This document shows positions 18,450 through 30,716 of a stretch of DNA of 64,000 nt, piece by piece. Position numbers and translations under genes: made by a program. Every line of letters begins with the position of its first letter. Position 1 is the first letter of the stretch. The notes below the pieces were generated by a model. That model made no database searches and was not told where the DNA came from. It saw only the letters and a list, made by a program, of their open reading frames with translations. The stretch spans positions 23,542 through 87,541 of the forward strand of contig JAEUPI010000140.1 in assembly GCA_016790175.1 (NCBI GenBank). The letters run 5' to 3'. The DNA is from Burkholderiaceae bacterium. Its GTDB lineage: Bacteria; Pseudomonadota; Gammaproteobacteria; Burkholderiales; Burkholderiaceae_C.

Positions 18450-20276
18450 TCAGGCCTGTTTCAGCTGCGCCTGCAGCTGCTGCAGCGCGCCTTCGTCGAG
18501 GGTCTCGTGCTGCAGCAGGTCCGACGCGCCCTGCTCCAGCACCGTCCGGTTCGTGCGCAGCACATGCCCGGCACGCTCCAGCGCCGAACTCAGCAGCGCC
18601 CGGATCGCGTCGTCGATGCGCTGCTGCGTCTGCTCCGCAACCGGCGGCCGCGGCTGCACCCAGTCGGCCGGTGCGTCGAGCAGCAGGCTGCGCGGCGGCT
18701 CGAAGGTCACCGGCCCGAGCGCGGGCTCCATGCCGTGGCGCATCACCATCTCCCGAGCGAGATCGGTGGCCTTGGCCAGGTCGTCGGCGGCGCCAGTGGA
18801 CGTCTGCTCGAACACCACCAACTCGGCCGCCCGGCCGGCCAGCAGCACGGCGAGCTTGCACTCGAGCGCGTCGCGGGTCAGCAGGTAGCGGTCCTCCGAC
18901 GGCCGCTGGATGGTGTAGCCGAGCGCGCCGATGCCGCGCGGAATGATCGAGACCTTGTGCACCGGGTCGCTGCCCGGCAATGCGAGCGCGACCAAGGCGT
19001 GGCCCATCTCGTGATAGGCAACGATGCGGCGCTCCCGTTCGCCGAGCAGGCGGTTGCGCCGCTCCAGGCCGGCGACGATGCGCTCCACCGCCGCGGTGAA
19101 ATCGGCCATGGCCACGCGCTCGGCCTTGCGGCGTGTGGCCGCGATCGCGGCCTCGTTGACCAGATTCGCCAGATCGGCGCCGCTGAATCCCGGCGTCAAC
19201 GCGGCCACGTCGTCCAGCTTGACGGCCGGATCGAGCGCCACCTTTCGCACGTGCACCCGCAGGATGTCGGTGCGACCGCGCTTGTCGGGTCGATCGACCA
19301 GCACCTGGCGGTCGAAGCGCCCGGCGCGCAGCAGCGCGGGGTCGAGGATCTCGGGACGATTGGTCGCGGCGAGGATGATCAGCCCGGCCGAGGTATCGAA
19401 GCCGTCCATCTCGGCCAGCAACTGGTTGAGCGTCTGTTCCTTCTCGTCGTGGCCGCCGTAGCCGCCGAAGGCCCCGCGTGCGCGGCCCAGCGCGTCGAGC
19501 TCGTCGATGAAGATGATGGCCGGCGCCTTGGCCCGCGCCTGCTCGAACAGGTCGCGCACACGCGCAGCGCCGACGCCGACGAACATCTCCACGAATTCGC
19601 TGCCCGAGATCGAGAAGAACGGTACCCCCGCCTCGCCCGCGACCGCCTTGGCCAGCAAGGTCTTGCCGGTGCCGGGCGGGCCGACCAGCAACACGCCGCG
19701 AGGAATGTGCGCGCCGAGCCGGCCGTATTCCTTCGGATGCTTCAAGAAGTCGACCACCTCCTCCAGTTCCTGCCGCGCCTCGTCGACGCCGGCCACGTCG
19801 GCGAAGGTGACGCCGGTGTCGGTCTCGACATAGACCTTGGCCCGGCTCTTGCCGATCGACATGAAGCCGCCGAGTCCACCGGAGCGGTCGGCCATGCGGC
19901 GGATCACGAAGAACCACAGCCCGAAGAACACCAGCGCCGGCACCACCCACGACAGCAGGTCGCGCAACAGCGTGCTCTCGACGACGCGTGTGTACGGCAC
20001 GTTGTACTTCTCGAGCCGCGCCGCGAGATCGGGTTCGACGCGGTTGGCCACCAGCGTGGTCTTGCGCCCGTCGGGCGATTTCAACCGGCCCGTGATGCTG
20101 CGTTCGGTGATCGTGACCTCGCTGATGCGGCCCTCGGCCAGCGCATGCTCGAACTCGCTGTAGGGCACGGGCTCGATCTGCATTGCGCCGCGGAACAATT
20201 CCTGCGCCCACACCAGGGCCAGCGCCGCGAGGATCCAGTACGCGGCGTTCCAGGTCTGCTTGCGGTCGATCGGCAT
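18450..20276 (-). CDS. ftsH: FtsH-family membrane AAA+ zinc metalloprotease (paralog)
   Basis: A 608-residue ATP-dependent protease of the inner membrane. Two transmembrane segments (about 11-29 and 107-125) flank a periplasmic domain. The AAA module has Walker A GPPGTGKT (199-206), Walker B IIFIDELD (254-261) and the SRH sequence [10 protein letters not shown]. The zinc site HEMGH is at 422-426. All catalytic motifs are intact. It lacks the usual long C-terminal tail, and its neighbours are stress genes rather than rlmE/folP, so it is probably an accessory FtsH beside a canonical copy elsewhere. It follows the universal stress protein with a one-base stop/start overlap (TGATG). Confidence 0.92.
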   Translation of the reverse strand: MPIDRKQTWNAAYWILAALALVWAQELFRGAMQIEPVPYSEFEHALAEGRISEVTITERSITGRLKSPDGRKTTLVANRVEPDLAARLEKYNVPYTRVVESTLLRDLLSWVVPALVFFGLWFFVIRRMADRSGGLGGFMSIGKSRAKVYVETDTGVTFADVAGVDEARQELEEVVDFLKHPKEYGRLGAHIPRGVLLVGPPGTGKTLLAKAVAGEAGVPFFSISGSEFVEMFVGVGAARVRDLFEQARAKAPAIIFIDELDALGRARGAFGGYGGHDEKEQTLNQLLAEMDGFDTSAGLIILAATNRPEILDPALLRAGRFDRQVLVDRPDKRGRTDILRVHVRKVALDPAVKLDDVAALTPGFSGADLANLVNEAAIAATRRKAERVAMADFTAAVERIVAGLERRNRLLGERERRIVAYHEMGHALVALALPGSDPVHKVSIIPRGIGALGYTIQRPSEDRYLLTRDALECKLAVLLAGRAAELVVFEQTSTGAADDLAKATDLAREMVMRHGMEPALGPVTFEPPRSLLLDAPADWVQPRPPVAEQTQQRIDDAIRALLSSALERAGHVLRTNRTVLEQGASDLLQHETLDEGALQQLQAQLKQA

Positions 20277-20971
20277 CAGCTGTCCGTGGCGGCGGACTCG
20301 CCGTTGTCGGGCGCGACGCCGACGAGCAGCACCGGCAGACGCGCACGGGCCAACGCGTCCGGATCGGCCAGCGCCAGCGGCATCACGATCAGATCGGCGC
20401 GAGTCTCCGTCAATGCCGCCGCGGCCCCCTGCGTGTCGACCGGGCGTTCGCTGAACGTGCCGCCGATCCGGTGGGCCCAATCGGCCGCCAGCTGCCGTGT
20501 CCGGCCGGCCTGGGGGCCATGGTCCAGCAGGGCCAGCACACGCGGCGGCCCGGGGAATCGCGACGACGCGGGCCGAGGCAGCGCCGGCGCCACCAGCACC
20601 CATGCGGCACCATCGGCCAGTTCGAGCGCGGCCGGCGCCAGCGTGCCCCGCGCCGTGCGTACGCTGCAGCGAACGGCCAGGCGCTGCGCAACGCGCTCGG
20701 CCTGCGCTCGCAGCCGCGCCACCTGCACTCGGTAACCGCGCTCCACGTCGTCGGCATCGAACGACGCCCATTCGGCGCCGGCATGGGGAAGCACCTGGGT
20801 GATCGGCAGCGCGGCGGCACGCAGGGCGAGCGTGCTCTCGACGTACACGATCGCCAGGTCGCCTTGCACCACCTGCGCCAGCGTGCCCGACCATTCGAGC
20901 AGCGTCGACCCGGCTGCAATGTCGTCCAGGACCGCCAGCACCCTGCGCGACGCTGCGTGCCTCGGATTCAC
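20276..20971 (-). CDS. Universal stress protein family (UspA fold)
   Basis: A 231-residue protein with about one and a half UspA-like domains. It begins [20 protein letters not shown], like a Usp beta1-loop-alpha1, and a second segment ([15 protein letters not shown], about 140-155) looks like a second Usp half. The G-2x-G-9x-G-(S/T) ATP loop is not clearly conserved, so ATP binding is doubtful. It starts with GTG overlapping the upstream protease stop (GTGA) and overlaps ftsH, so the three genes are one coupled operon. Confidence 0.75.
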   Translation of the reverse strand: MNPRHAASRRVLAVLDDIAAGSTLLEWSGTLAQVVQGDLAIVYVESTLALRAAALPITQVLPHAGAEWASFDADDVERGYRVQVARLRAQAERVAQRLAVRCSVRTARGTLAPAALELADGAAWVLVAPALPRPASSRFPGPPRVLALLDHGPQAGRTRQLAADWAHRIGGTFSERPVDTQGAAAALTETRADLIVMPLALADPDALARARLPVLLVGVAPDNGESAATDS

Positions 20972-23421
20972 GCGCCGGCTCCGGGCAGGTTCCGTGCGCG
21001 CGGGCTGCCGCCGCGGCGACGATGCCGCGTTTCACCACGACGCAGCGCCGAATAGTCCTCCAGCCGGCGGGCGATGCGGCCGTTGGCAGTGGCCGGATCG
21101 GGCCGTGCGGGGTCGCCGGCCGGCAGGCCGGTCAGCAACGCCAGCGCCGCGTCGACATTTGACGCGGCGTGCACCGCGAATCGACCCTCGCGCACCGCCT
21201 GCACCACGTCGTCACGCAGCATCAGCTGCCGGGCGTTTGCCTCGGGCACCAGCACGGCATGCGAACCATCGAGGCCGCGTGCGACGCACAGGTCGAAGAA
21301 GCCTTCGATCTTCTCGTCGACACCGCCCACGGCCTGCACGTCGCCCAGCTGGTTCACCGAGCCGGTCACGGCCATGTTCTGCAGCAGCGGCAGATCGCCG
21401 ATCGAGGAGAGCAAGGCCAGCAATTCGGCCAGCGAGGCACTGTCGCCCTCGACGAGGCCGTAGGTCTGCTCGAACACCAGGCTGGCGGTGATCGCGTGCG
21501 GCCTGAGCCGGGAATAGCGCGACGCCAGGAACGACGACAGGATCAGCACGCCCTTGGCATGCACCGGGCCGGCCATGCGTGTCTCGCGCTGTACGTCGAC
21601 CACCTGCCCATCGCCGATGCGGCTGGTGGCGGTCACGCGCGTGGGAGCCCCGAAGGTCTCGCCCCCGGCTTCATAGACCGTGAGGGCGTTGACCTGGCCG
21701 ACACGACGGCCACGGGTGTCGATCATCAGCAGTTCACGCAGTATCGCGTCGCGATGTCGCTCGTCGACCCGGGCGGCGCGCTCGCGACGCGCGGTGATGG
21801 CGGCCTGAACGTCGGCCGCTTCCACGCTCGGCCGCCCGTCCCGCCGCGCGAGGTGCTCGGCCTCGAGCATCACGTCATGCAGCGACTGCACGTCGGCATC
21901 GAGCCGGCTGGCGTCACCGGCCCGCCGCGCCGCGTGGTCGACCGCCCGGGCCAATGCGCCGGCGCTGGCCGGAAGCAGCTGCCGGGACCGCAGACCCGCG
22001 GCCAGCACGGCCGCCAGCTCGGCCTGGACCTGCGGTTCACGCCGCAGATCGTCGTCCAGATCGGCCTGCACGCGAAACAGGCGCGTGAACTCCGGATCCA
22101 GGCGCTGCAGCAGCTCGCAGATCGAACGTTCGCCGACCAGCACGACCTTGACCGCCAGCGGTATCGGCTCCGGTTCGAGCTGGATCGTCGACACCAGGCT
22201 GACCATCTCGGCCATCGATTCGATGCGGATCTCGCGCCGCATCAACGCCCGCTTGAGCGCGTCCCATGCGAACGGTTGCGTCAACAGCTTCAGCGCATCC
22301 ACCAACAGATAGCCGCCGTTGGCGCGGTGCAGGAGCCCGGGCTTGATCAGTCGAAAGTCGGTCACCAGCGCTCCGAGGCGCGCGAGGTGTTCGACTCGGC
22401 CGACGAGATTGGAATGGGTCGGCAGATCGGCCTCGACAATGGCCGAGCCGTCCTGGCCCGCCGCATCGACCAGCAGGTTGACCTCGTAGCGCGACAGGTC
22501 GGCGCGCAGCTCGCCGAGCGGTTCGCCGCCACTATCGCCGGCATGGGCGCGGAAGTCCTCGGCGTGTTCGACGACGTCGCTGCGCACGGCCTGCAACCAG
22601 GCCGACACGGCCGGAAGGTCGGCATAGAGCTGCAGGGTGTCGCCCACCGCATGCTCGACCGCCACCGATGTCATCGAGCGCACCAGTGCGCGGATGCGAT
22701 CGGCGTGCTCCTTGCGCAGGCGCATCGAGGCGTGCAGCACCTTGACCAGCTGCTCCTGCACCTCGTTGACCGACTTCTGCAGGGCCTCTCGCTGCGGCGG
22801 CGTCAACGCCTCGAACGCCTCGGTCGACAACACCTCGCCGTCCTTCTGCGGCGCAAAGGTGAATCCCACAGGCGTGCGCAACATCGCCAGGCCGCGGCGC
22901 TGCGCCTCCTGACCCACCTCTTCGAGCGCCTGTTCGGCGCGCTCCTTGTACTCCGCATTGATGCGTTCGGCGGCGTTGACGTACTCCTCCGAATCGAACA
23001 TCGCCGGGATCATCGCGCGCAGTTCGTCGACCAGCGCAGCCATGTCGGTGCGCAGCCGGGCGCCGCGCCCGGCCGCCAGCTGCAGCGCGATCGGCCGATG
23101 CGGCTGCTGGAAGTTGTTCACGTACACCCAGTCGAAGCGCGCCACGCCGGAGCGCGCCACGTGCGCCGCGATGGCGCACCGAGCCAATGTGCGCCGGCCG
23201 GCACCTGGCGGTCCGCTGATGAACAGGTGATAGCCCTCGTGCACCATCTCGATCGCGAAGGCCGCCGCCGCACCGGCGCGTTGCTGACCGACGAGCCATT
23301 CAGTTGGCGCGCCGCCGCTGCGCGCGAGCACACCCTGCAGACTGGCCGGGTCGCAGCGTGCCGCGAGCTCGGCCGGTTCGAGGCGGCGTGCCGGCCGCGT
23401 GTCGTGCTGGGGCTGGTCCAT
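20968..23421 (-). CDS. Lon-like AAA+ serine protease (LonB/YcbZ type)
   Basis: An 817-residue ATP-dependent protease of the AAA_32/Lon-C family, lacking the LonA substrate-binding N-domain. The nucleotide loop is GPPGAGRRT (70-78), with Arg in place of the usual Walker A lysine, a substitution common in this subfamily. A coiled-coil insertion (about 150-260) follows. The Lon proteolytic domain begins at about 560, and the Ser-Lys dyad is intact: S661 in EGDSAS and K704 in VDEKIEGFF, with the 43-residue spacing of E. coli Lon. It is the first gene of an operon with a universal stress protein and an FtsH paralog, which suggests a proteotoxic-stress locus. Confidence 0.88.
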   Translation of the reverse strand: MDQPQHDTRPARRLEPAELAARCDPASLQGVLARSGGAPTEWLVGQQRAGAAAAFAIEMVHEGYHLFISGPPGAGRRTLARCAIAAHVARSGVARFDWVYVNNFQQPHRPIALQLAAGRGARLRTDMAALVDELRAMIPAMFDSEEYVNAAERINAEYKERAEQALEEVGQEAQRRGLAMLRTPVGFTFAPQKDGEVLSTEAFEALTPPQREALQKSVNEVQEQLVKVLHASMRLRKEHADRIRALVRSMTSVAVEHAVGDTLQLYADLPAVSAWLQAVRSDVVEHAEDFRAHAGDSGGEPLGELRADLSRYEVNLLVDAAGQDGSAIVEADLPTHSNLVGRVEHLARLGALVTDFRLIKPGLLHRANGGYLLVDALKLLTQPFAWDALKRALMRREIRIESMAEMVSLVSTIQLEPEPIPLAVKVVLVGERSICELLQRLDPEFTRLFRVQADLDDDLRREPQVQAELAAVLAAGLRSRQLLPASAGALARAVDHAARRAGDASRLDADVQSLHDVMLEAEHLARRDGRPSVEAADVQAAITARRERAARVDERHRDAILRELLMIDTRGRRVGQVNALTVYEAGGETFGAPTRVTATSRIGDGQVVDVQRETRMAGPVHAKGVLILSSFLASRYSRLRPHAITASLVFEQTYGLVEGDSASLAELLALLSSIGDLPLLQNMAVTGSVNQLGDVQAVGGVDEKIEGFFDLCVARGLDGSHAVLVPEANARQLMLRDDVVQAVREGRFAVHAASNVDAALALLTGLPAGDPARPDPATANGRIARRLEDYSALRRGETRHRRRGGSPRARNLPGAGA

Positions 23422-23505
23422 GCCGCGCAGGCTACGCGCCTCCGCGGGGTGCAGCCTTGACGAATGTCAGGCACGGCGACGGGCGTCTCGTTCGCGCGTC
23501 GAATG

Positions 23506-23528
23506 AAAAAAGGCACCGCTCGGTGCCT
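23506..23528 (-). terminator. Rho-independent terminator of tRNA-Val
   Basis: Read on the reverse strand, a 7-bp stem (AGGCACC/GGTGCCT, loop GAGC) is followed by six T residues, 36 bases downstream of tRNA-Val. It separates the tRNA from the lon-usp-ftsH operon. Confidence 0.85.
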
Positions 23529-23564
23529 GCGCGTCTTGAGGTCTGCGGGCGGGGCCGACAGACT

Positions 23565-23639
23565 TGGTGGGCGGTGCAGGGTTCGAACCTGCGACCCCTG
23601 CCGTGTGAAGGCAGTGCTCTACCGCTGAGCTAACCGCCC
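23565..23639 (-). tRNA. tRNA-Val (anticodon CAC)
   Basis: Reverse-strand acceptor GGGCGGT pairs with ACCGCCC, discriminator A, encoded CCA (23567-23565). The D arm is GCTC/GAGC; anticodon stem CTGCC/GGCAG holds loop TTCACAC with anticodon CAC, reading GUG. T stem GCAGG/CCTGC encloses loop TTCGAAC. Confidence 0.95.
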
Positions 23640-23656
23640 CAACAAAGCGGCCCGGA

Positions 23657-24364
23657 TTATGCCACGCGCTCCCGCCAGACCGTGCGACCGCCGCTGGCCC
23701 TGTCGAGGTCGACCAGCTGTGCCTGGTGCGCCGCAAGCTCCTCGGGGTTCGGTTCGACGACGGGCAAGTCGAAGCGCGACAGGTCGACCGCCTGCACCTC
23801 GTTGGACGCGCCGGCCGCCCCGTCGGTCGGGTCGATCACCAGGCTGTCCTGGCCACGGGTCATGCGGATGTACACCTCGGCCAGCAAGCCCGCGTCGAGC
23901 AAGGCACCGTGCAGGCTGCGGTTGGAGTTGTCGACCTCCAGCCGGCGGCACAGCGCGTCGAGCGAGTTCGACTTGCCGGGATACATCTCGCGCGCCATCG
24001 CCAGCGTGTCGGTCACCCGCGCCACGGCGCGGGCAAACGGCGGCCTGCCGACGCGCTCGAGTTCCTTGTCGAGGAAGCCGACGTCGAACGCGGCGTTGTG
24101 AATGATGATCTCGGCGTTGGCGATGAACTCGAGCAGGTCGTCGGCAATCGCCGCGAACAAGGGCTTGTCGGCGAGGAATTCGTCGCTCAGGCCATGGATC
24201 TTCAGCGCGTCTTCGCTGCTGGGCCGCTCGGGGTTGAGATAGAAGTGCTTGTTGCGCCCGGTGAAGCGTCGATTGACCAGTTCGATGCAGCCGATCTCGA
24301 TCACGCGGTCACCGCTCTCGGGTGACAGGCCGGTGGTTTCGGTGTCGAGGAAGATCTGCCGCAT
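23657..24364 (-). CDS. dnaQ: DNA polymerase III epsilon subunit (3'-5' proofreading exonuclease)
   Basis: A 235-residue DEDDh exonuclease that proofreads for the replicative polymerase. Exo I FLDTETTGLSPESGDRVIEI (about 5-24), Exo II HNAAFDVGFLDKEL (about 93-106) and Exo III SLHGALLDAGLLAEVY are intact. The C-terminal tail (about 190-235) is the region that binds the polymerase alpha subunit. The start is ATG 24364; longer readings run into lgt. It lies 4 bases after the lgt stop, which is an unusual pairing; dnaQ more often follows rnhA. Confidence 0.94.
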   Translation of the reverse strand: MRQIFLDTETTGLSPESGDRVIEIGCIELVNRRFTGRNKHFYLNPERPSSEDALKIHGLSDEFLADKPLFAAIADDLLEFIANAEIIIHNAAFDVGFLDKELERVGRPPFARAVARVTDTLAMAREMYPGKSNSLDALCRRLEVDNSNRSLHGALLDAGLLAEVYIRMTRGQDSLVIDPTDGAAGASNEVQAVDLSRFDLPVVEPNPEELAAHQAQLVDLDRASGGRTVWRERVA

Positions 24365-24368
24365 TGCA

Positions 24369-25175
24369 TCAACCCTTTCGTGCCTTCGTCGCCCAGGCCC
24401 AGATCGCAAATCCGGCGAGCACCATCGGCACACACAGCCATTGCCCCCGGCTCAAGCCGAGGGCCTGCAGCCCGAGAAAGGCGTCGGGTTCGCGAAAGTA
24501 CTCCGCCACGAAACGCAGCGCGCCATAGCCCACGAGAAAGGCGCCGGAGACCTGCCCGGTGGCCCGCGGCCGACGAGCGTAGATCCACAGCAGCGCAAAC
24601 AGCAGCAGACCCTCGAGCGCGAACTGGTACAGCTGCGACGGGTGGCGAGGCACGGTGGTGCCCGACTGCGGGAACACCATCGCCCAGGGCAGCGACGCGT
24701 CGGCCGGCCGCCCCCACAGCTCGCCGTTGATGAAGTTGCCGACGCGACCCGCCGCCAGACCCGTGGGCACGCAAGGCGCCACCAGATCGCTGACCTGCAA
24801 GAACGGCCGCTGCCGCGTGCGGGCAAACAGCGCCAGCGCCGCGATGACGCCCAGCAGGCCGCCATGAAAGGCCATGCCGCCCTTCCAGACCGCGAAGGCT
24901 TCGAGCGGATGCGCCGCGTAGTAGCCCGGCTTGTAGAACAACACGTAGCCCAGGCGCCCGCCAATCACCACCCCCAGCACGCCGTAGAACAGCAGGTCCT
25001 CGACGTCGCGCCGCGTCCATCCGGCCTGTGCATAGGACGCACGCCGCGTCTGCCGGACCGCGAGCCACAGGAACAGGGCGAACGCCGCCAGATAGGTCAG
25101 GCCGTACCAATGGATGGCGAGCGGGATGCCCAGGCGCGACAGATCCAGCGCCACCGGGTCGAACTGCGGATGCAT
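24369..25175 (-). CDS. lgt: Prolipoprotein diacylglyceryl transferase
   Basis: A 268-residue inner-membrane enzyme that transfers diacylglycerol from phosphatidylglycerol to the lipobox cysteine of prolipoproteins. It has seven hydrophobic helices and the family signature [15 protein letters not shown] (about 134-148). HGGLLGV carries the essential histidine, and RHPSQLYQ follows. The start [12 protein letters not shown] is typical for beta-proteobacterial Lgt; an upstream extension of the frame is not Lgt-like. It is divergent from ilvD across 113 bases. Confidence 0.95.
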   Translation of the reverse strand: MHPQFDPVALDLSRLGIPLAIHWYGLTYLAAFALFLWLAVRQTRRASYAQAGWTRRDVEDLLFYGVLGVVIGGRLGYVLFYKPGYYAAHPLEAFAVWKGGMAFHGGLLGVIAALALFARTRQRPFLQVSDLVAPCVPTGLAAGRVGNFINGELWGRPADASLPWAMVFPQSGTTVPRHPSQLYQFALEGLLLFALLWIYARRPRATGQVSGAFLVGYGALRFVAEYFREPDAFLGLQALGLSRGQWLCVPMVLAGFAIWAWATKARKG

Positions 25176-25288
25176 CAGCAACGGCCGGACTCCTGACACA
25201 TGATGGCGTTGATTGTCGCTGCATCGGCCGAGCACCCCTGAGCAGCGGCTACGATACAAGGGCCTGAGAGCCAGCCGAGGATGCCTGC

Positions 25289-26977
25289 ATGAGTGCCCCG
25301 AACCGTCGATCGAAGAACATCACCGAAGGCGTGGCGCGCGCGCCGAACCGCTCGATGTATTACGCCATGGGCTACGAGCCGGGCGACTTTTCCAAACCGA
25401 TGATCGGCGTGGCCAACGGCCACTCGACGATCACGCCGTGCAATTCGGGTCTTCAGCGCCTGGCCGACGCGGCGGTCGATGCACTCAAGGCGGCCGGTGC
25501 GAACCCGCAGATCTTCGGCACACCGACGATCAGCGACGGCATGGCCATGGGCACCGAAGGGATGAAGTATTCGCTGGTCTCGCGCGAGGTGATCGCCGAT
25601 TGCGTGGAAACCTGCGTCGGCGGCCAGTGGATGGACGGCGTGATCGTGATCGGCGGATGCGACAAGAACATGCCGGGCGGCATGATGGGCATCCTGCGCG
25701 CCAACGTGCCGGCCATCTACGTCTATGGCGGCACCATCCTGCCGGGCCACTACAAGGGCCAGGATCTCAACATCGTCAGTGTCTTCGAAGCGGTCGGCCA
25801 GTTCTCGGCCGGCAGGATGAGCGAGGAAGACTTCTGCCAGATCGAGCGCCGCGCGATTCCCGGCAGCGGCAGCTGCGGCGGCATGTACACCGCCAACACG
25901 ATGAGCTCGGCCTTCGAGGCGCTGGGCATGAGCCTGCCGTATTCGTCGACCATGGCCAACGTCGAGAACGAAATCGTCGACAACGTGCGCCGCTGCGCGC
26001 AGACCCTGGTCGAGGCGGTGAAGAAGGACATCAAGCCGCGCGACATCGTCACCAAGAAGGCGATCGAGAACGCGGTGGCCGTGATCATGGCCACCGGCGG
26101 CTCGACCAATGCGGTGCTGCATTTCCTGGCCATTGCCCACGCGGCCGGCGTGCCCTGGACGATCGACGACTTCGAGCGCATGCGCAAGAAGGTGCCCGTG
26201 CTGTGCGACCTGAAGCCGAGCGGCAAGTACCTGGCGATCGACCTGCACCACGCCGGCGGCATTCCGCAGGTGATGAAGCTGCTGCTGAAAGCCGGGTTGC
26301 TGCATGGCGACTGCATGACGATCACCGGCAAGACCGTGGCCGAGAATCTCGCCGACATTCCCGATACACCCCGGGCCAACCAGGACGTGATCCGCCCGAT
26401 CGCCGACCCGATGTATGCGGAGGGTCATCTGGCCATCCTGCGCGGCAACATCGCCCCAGAGGGTTGCGTGGCCAAGATCACCGGCCTGAAGAACCCGGTC
26501 ATCACCGGCCCGGCACGGGTGTTCGACGACGAGCAGTCGGCGCTGGCGGCGATCATGGCCGGGAAGATCAAGCCCGGTGACGTGATGGTGCTGCGCTACC
26601 TGGGCCCGCGCGGCGGGCCCGGCATGCCCGAGATGCTGGCACCGACCAGCGCGCTCATCGGTCAAGGCCTGGGCGAGTCGGTTGGGCTGATCACCGACGG
26701 TCGTTTCTCGGGCGGCACCTGGGGCATGGTGGTGGGCCACGTGGCGCCCGAGGCCTACGAGGGCGGCACGATTGCGCTGATCCAGGAGGGCGACTCGATC
26801 ACCATCGATGCCCACCAGCTGTTGCTTCAGCTCAACCTGGCCGATGCCGAGATCGCTCGCCGCCGTGCCGCATGGCGGGCACCGGCACCTCGTTATACCC
26901 GTGGCGTGCTGGCCAAGTTCTGGAAGAACGCGTCGAGCGCCAGCTTCGGCGCCGTGCTCGACAGGTACGAAAGCTGA
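25289..26977 (+). CDS. ilvD: Dihydroxy-acid dehydratase
   Basis: A 562-residue iron-sulfur enzyme that dehydrates 2,3-dihydroxy-isovalerate or -methylvalerate in valine/isoleucine synthesis. The cluster and Mg-binding signatures are intact: [24 protein letters not shown] and [27 protein letters not shown] lies near the C-terminus. The length is that of the shorter (plant-like, about 560 aa) subgroup, usually a [2Fe-2S] enzyme; the exact cluster type is inference. It converges with a small Trp-rich protein gene. Confidence 0.95.
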   Translation: MSAPNRRSKNITEGVARAPNRSMYYAMGYEPGDFSKPMIGVANGHSTITPCNSGLQRLADAAVDALKAAGANPQIFGTPTISDGMAMGTEGMKYSLVSREVIADCVETCVGGQWMDGVIVIGGCDKNMPGGMMGILRANVPAIYVYGGTILPGHYKGQDLNIVSVFEAVGQFSAGRMSEEDFCQIERRAIPGSGSCGGMYTANTMSSAFEALGMSLPYSSTMANVENEIVDNVRRCAQTLVEAVKKDIKPRDIVTKKAIENAVAVIMATGGSTNAVLHFLAIAHAAGVPWTIDDFERMRKKVPVLCDLKPSGKYLAIDLHHAGGIPQVMKLLLKAGLLHGDCMTITGKTVAENLADIPDTPRANQDVIRPIADPMYAEGHLAILRGNIAPEGCVAKITGLKNPVITGPARVFDDEQSALAAIMAGKIKPGDVMVLRYLGPRGGPGMPEMLAPTSALIGQGLGESVGLITDGRFSGGTWGMVVGHVAPEAYEGGTIALIQEGDSITIDAHQLLLQLNLADAEIARRRAAWRAPAPRYTRGVLAKFWKNASSASFGAVLDRYES

Positions 26978-26993
26978 TTCCTGCGCCGCAAGC

Positions 26994-27401
26994 TCAGCTG
27001 TCCGTCTTCCCCACCGGGGTGTGCACGGGCGGCGGCATCTCCTGCCGGCTCGGCAGGAACGCAGTGAGCACGTCGCGGTTGTGCCGCTCCTCTTCGGTCT
27101 TCTTGGGCACGGCGGCCGGCGGCAGATCGACCTTGCGCTGCTCGCGGATCACCGCGACGCGCTTGGTGCGTCGCCAGTTGATGCCCAGCGCGTCCATCTG
27201 GCGCTGGCGCCGCTCCTCCTTGCGGGCCTCGAGCTTGTCCATCTCGCGGCGTTGCGTCAGCCCGATCGAGTCGGCGAATGCCCACCAAAGAACGGCCAAT
27301 GCGAAGGGCAGCAGGATGATCCACCACGACCAGTCTGCCGCGAAGCCCGTTTCGGCGAGCTTCATTGCCAGCAATGCACACCCGATGACCACGAACCACA
27401 T
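26994..27401 (-). CDS. Small Trp-rich membrane protein (TIGR04438-like)
   Basis: A 135-residue protein with two hydrophobic helices at the N-terminus (MWFVVIGCALLAMKLAETGF and WSWWIILLPFALAVLWWAFA, together six Trp). A highly charged Arg/Glu coiled region follows (about 52-90), then a Pro-rich tail. This matches the small Trp-rich protein family of Burkholderiales, whose function is unknown. ATG 27401 is chosen because the family begins MWFV(V/L). It is divergent from the cytochrome c gene. Confidence 0.82.
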   Translation of the reverse strand: MWFVVIGCALLAMKLAETGFAADWSWWIILLPFALAVLWWAFADSIGLTQRREMDKLEARKEERRQRQMDALGINWRRTKRVAVIREQRKVDLPPAAVPKKTEEERHNRDVLTAFLPSRQEMPPPVHTPVGKTDS

Positions 27402-27459
27402 CGTGCAGCTCCCACGCCACGCCCGGTCTGGCCGAAAGCAGCCTGTCAACCTGACGTCA

Positions 27460-27465
27460 TAGAAT
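27460..27465 (+). promoter_or_regulatory. Candidate -10 of the cytochrome c gene
   Basis: TAGAAT lies 52 bases before the start codon. It is the same hexamer seen upstream of two tRNAs and the UPF0114 gene here; no clear -35. Confidence 0.3.
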
Positions 27466-27517
27466 TTCGTTCGAAGTCACTGTAACCGTCTCCCACACCC
27501 TGCCCTGGAAGGAATCC

Positions 27518-27823
27518 ATGAAAAAGCTCGCTCTCGCGTCAATTCTTGCCATCGTGGCGGCCCCTGCTGCCTTTGCTAACGCCGATCTGGCGCAAAAGAA
27601 GAACTGTCTCGCCTGCCACCAGACCGACAAGAAGCTGGTCGGTCCGTCCTACAAGGAGGTGGCCGCCAAGTATGCTGGCCAGAAGGATGCCGCTGCCAAG
27701 CTCGCCGACAAGATCATGAAGGGCGGCACCGGCGTCTGGGGCCAGGTCCCGATGCCCGCGAACCCTCAGGTGAATGCCGAAGAGGCAAAGACCCTGGCCA
27801 CCTGGGTTCTGACGATCAAGTGA
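27518..27823 (+). CDS. Periplasmic class I c-type cytochrome (c551/c552-like)
   Basis: A 101-residue secreted monoheme cytochrome. A Sec signal peptide ends at about AFA|NADL. The heme is attached at CLACH (about 32-36), and the sixth ligand Met is in VPMPANPQV (about 75). At about 80 mature residues it is the size of cytochrome c551, an electron shuttle to terminal oxidases, nitrite reductase or peroxidase. GGAAGGA sits upstream of the ATG and a strong terminator follows, so the gene is monocistronic. Confidence 0.93.
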   Translation: MKKLALASILAIVAAPAAFANADLAQKKNCLACHQTDKKLVGPSYKEVAAKYAGQKDAAAKLADKIMKGGTGVWGQVPMPANPQVNAEEAKTLATWVLTIK

Positions 27824-27845
27824 TCAGGCAGCGCGCCGATTGAAC

Positions 27846-27875
27846 AAAGGCCCCGCATCGCGGGGCCTTTCGTTT
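27846..27875 (+). terminator. Rho-independent terminator after cytochrome c
   Basis: An 11-bp perfect stem (AAAGGCCCCGC / GCGGGGCCTTT) with loop ATC is followed by CGTTT. It lies between the convergent cytochrome c and acs genes and can serve both, since the other side reads as T-rich on the reverse strand. Confidence 0.85.
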
Positions 27876-27891
27876 GGGGTCGGGCGTGCAA

Positions 27892-29853
<1,962 letters not shown>

Positions 29854-29962
29854 CGTTGTCTCCTGTGGCTCTCCGATGGTGGGGGATGCGGGTCGGGGGG
29901 CAATGTCGCGCACCGCCCTGACGAAGTGCTTACTCTAGCCATGCTCTGCCGCGGCGCGCCAC

Positions 29963-29968
29963 TAGAAT
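29963..29968 (+). promoter_or_regulatory. Candidate -10 of the UPF0114 gene
   Basis: TAGAAT in the context TAGAATCGCCCCG, 58 bases upstream of the start codon; similar to the tRNA-Ser and tRNA-Arg sites. -35 not recognisable. Confidence 0.3.
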
Positions 29969-30026
29969 CGCCCCGCCCTGCAGCCGGGCGGACCTCTCGG
30001 CTGACCGAAAACCGATCGCCCCACCC

Positions 30027-30635
30027 ATGGCCCGCCTGACCGACCCGACCGACGCCCGCCTTCGACCCCTGCCCAACCTGATCTTCGCGAGCCGCTGGCT
30101 GCAGCTGCCGCTGTACCTCGGGCTGATCCTGGCCCAGGGGGTGTACGTCTTTCATTTCTGGGTCGAGCTGGTGCATCTGATCGAGGCAGCGATCGGCAAC
30201 AAGGGCGCGCTCGATCAGCTGGTCACGAGCATCGGCTACAAGAGCGACGCGCAGGTCACCAGCCTGAACGAGACGATCATCATGCTGGTCGTGCTGGCGC
30301 TGATCGACGTGGTGATGATCAGCAACCTGCTGATCATGGTCATCGTCGGCGGCTACGAGACCTTTGTGTCCCGGCTGCGTCTCGAAGGACACCCCGACCA
30401 GCCCGAATGGCTGAGCCACGTGAATGCGTCGGTGCTGAAGGTCAAGCTGGCCACGGCCATCATCGGCATTTCGTCGATCCACTTGTTGAAGACCTTCATC
30501 AACGCGGCCAACTACACCGACAAGGTGCTGCTGTGGCAGACGGTGATCCACATCGCCTTCCTGTTCTCGGCGCTGGCGATCGCACTGGCCGACCGGCTGA
30601 TGTCGCCGGTCGGCGGCGACGCGGGCAAGCACTGA
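30027..30635 (+). CDS. UPF0114 (YqhA-like) inner-membrane protein
   Basis: A 202-residue protein with four transmembrane helices (about 27-47, 83-113, 134-152, 165-188). It carries the family features [20 protein letters not shown] and [20 protein letters not shown]. YqhA proteins are of unknown function; some have been linked to membrane-stress tolerance. It is monocistronic, followed by a long GC hairpin. Confidence 0.9.
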   Translation: MARLTDPTDARLRPLPNLIFASRWLQLPLYLGLILAQGVYVFHFWVELVHLIEAAIGNKGALDQLVTSIGYKSDAQVTSLNETIIMLVVLALIDVVMISNLLIMVIVGGYETFVSRLRLEGHPDQPEWLSHVNASVLKVKLATAIIGISSIHLLKTFINAANYTDKVLLWQTVIHIAFLFSALAIALADRLMSPVGGDAGKH

Positions 30636-30642
30636 GCCCGCG

Positions 30643-30668
30643 CGCGCGACGCCGGAAGGCGTCGCGCG
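30643..30668. terminator. GC-rich hairpin after the UPF0114 gene (possible terminator)
   Basis: An 11-bp perfect stem (CGCGCGACGCC / GGCGTCGCGCG) with loop GGAA lies in the convergent gap before nhaA. There is no T-run on either side, so termination is unproven. Confidence 0.4.
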
Positions 30669-30716
30669 GCTGGCTAAGGACGGCCGGCGATTTCACGCCC
30701 GACGGCGCGGGCAGGA

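Noticed and set aside
18012-23639. tRNA-flanked segment as an integrated genomic island.
   Set aside because: No integrase, attachment-site repeat or tRNA fragment was found, and both tRNAs are complete.
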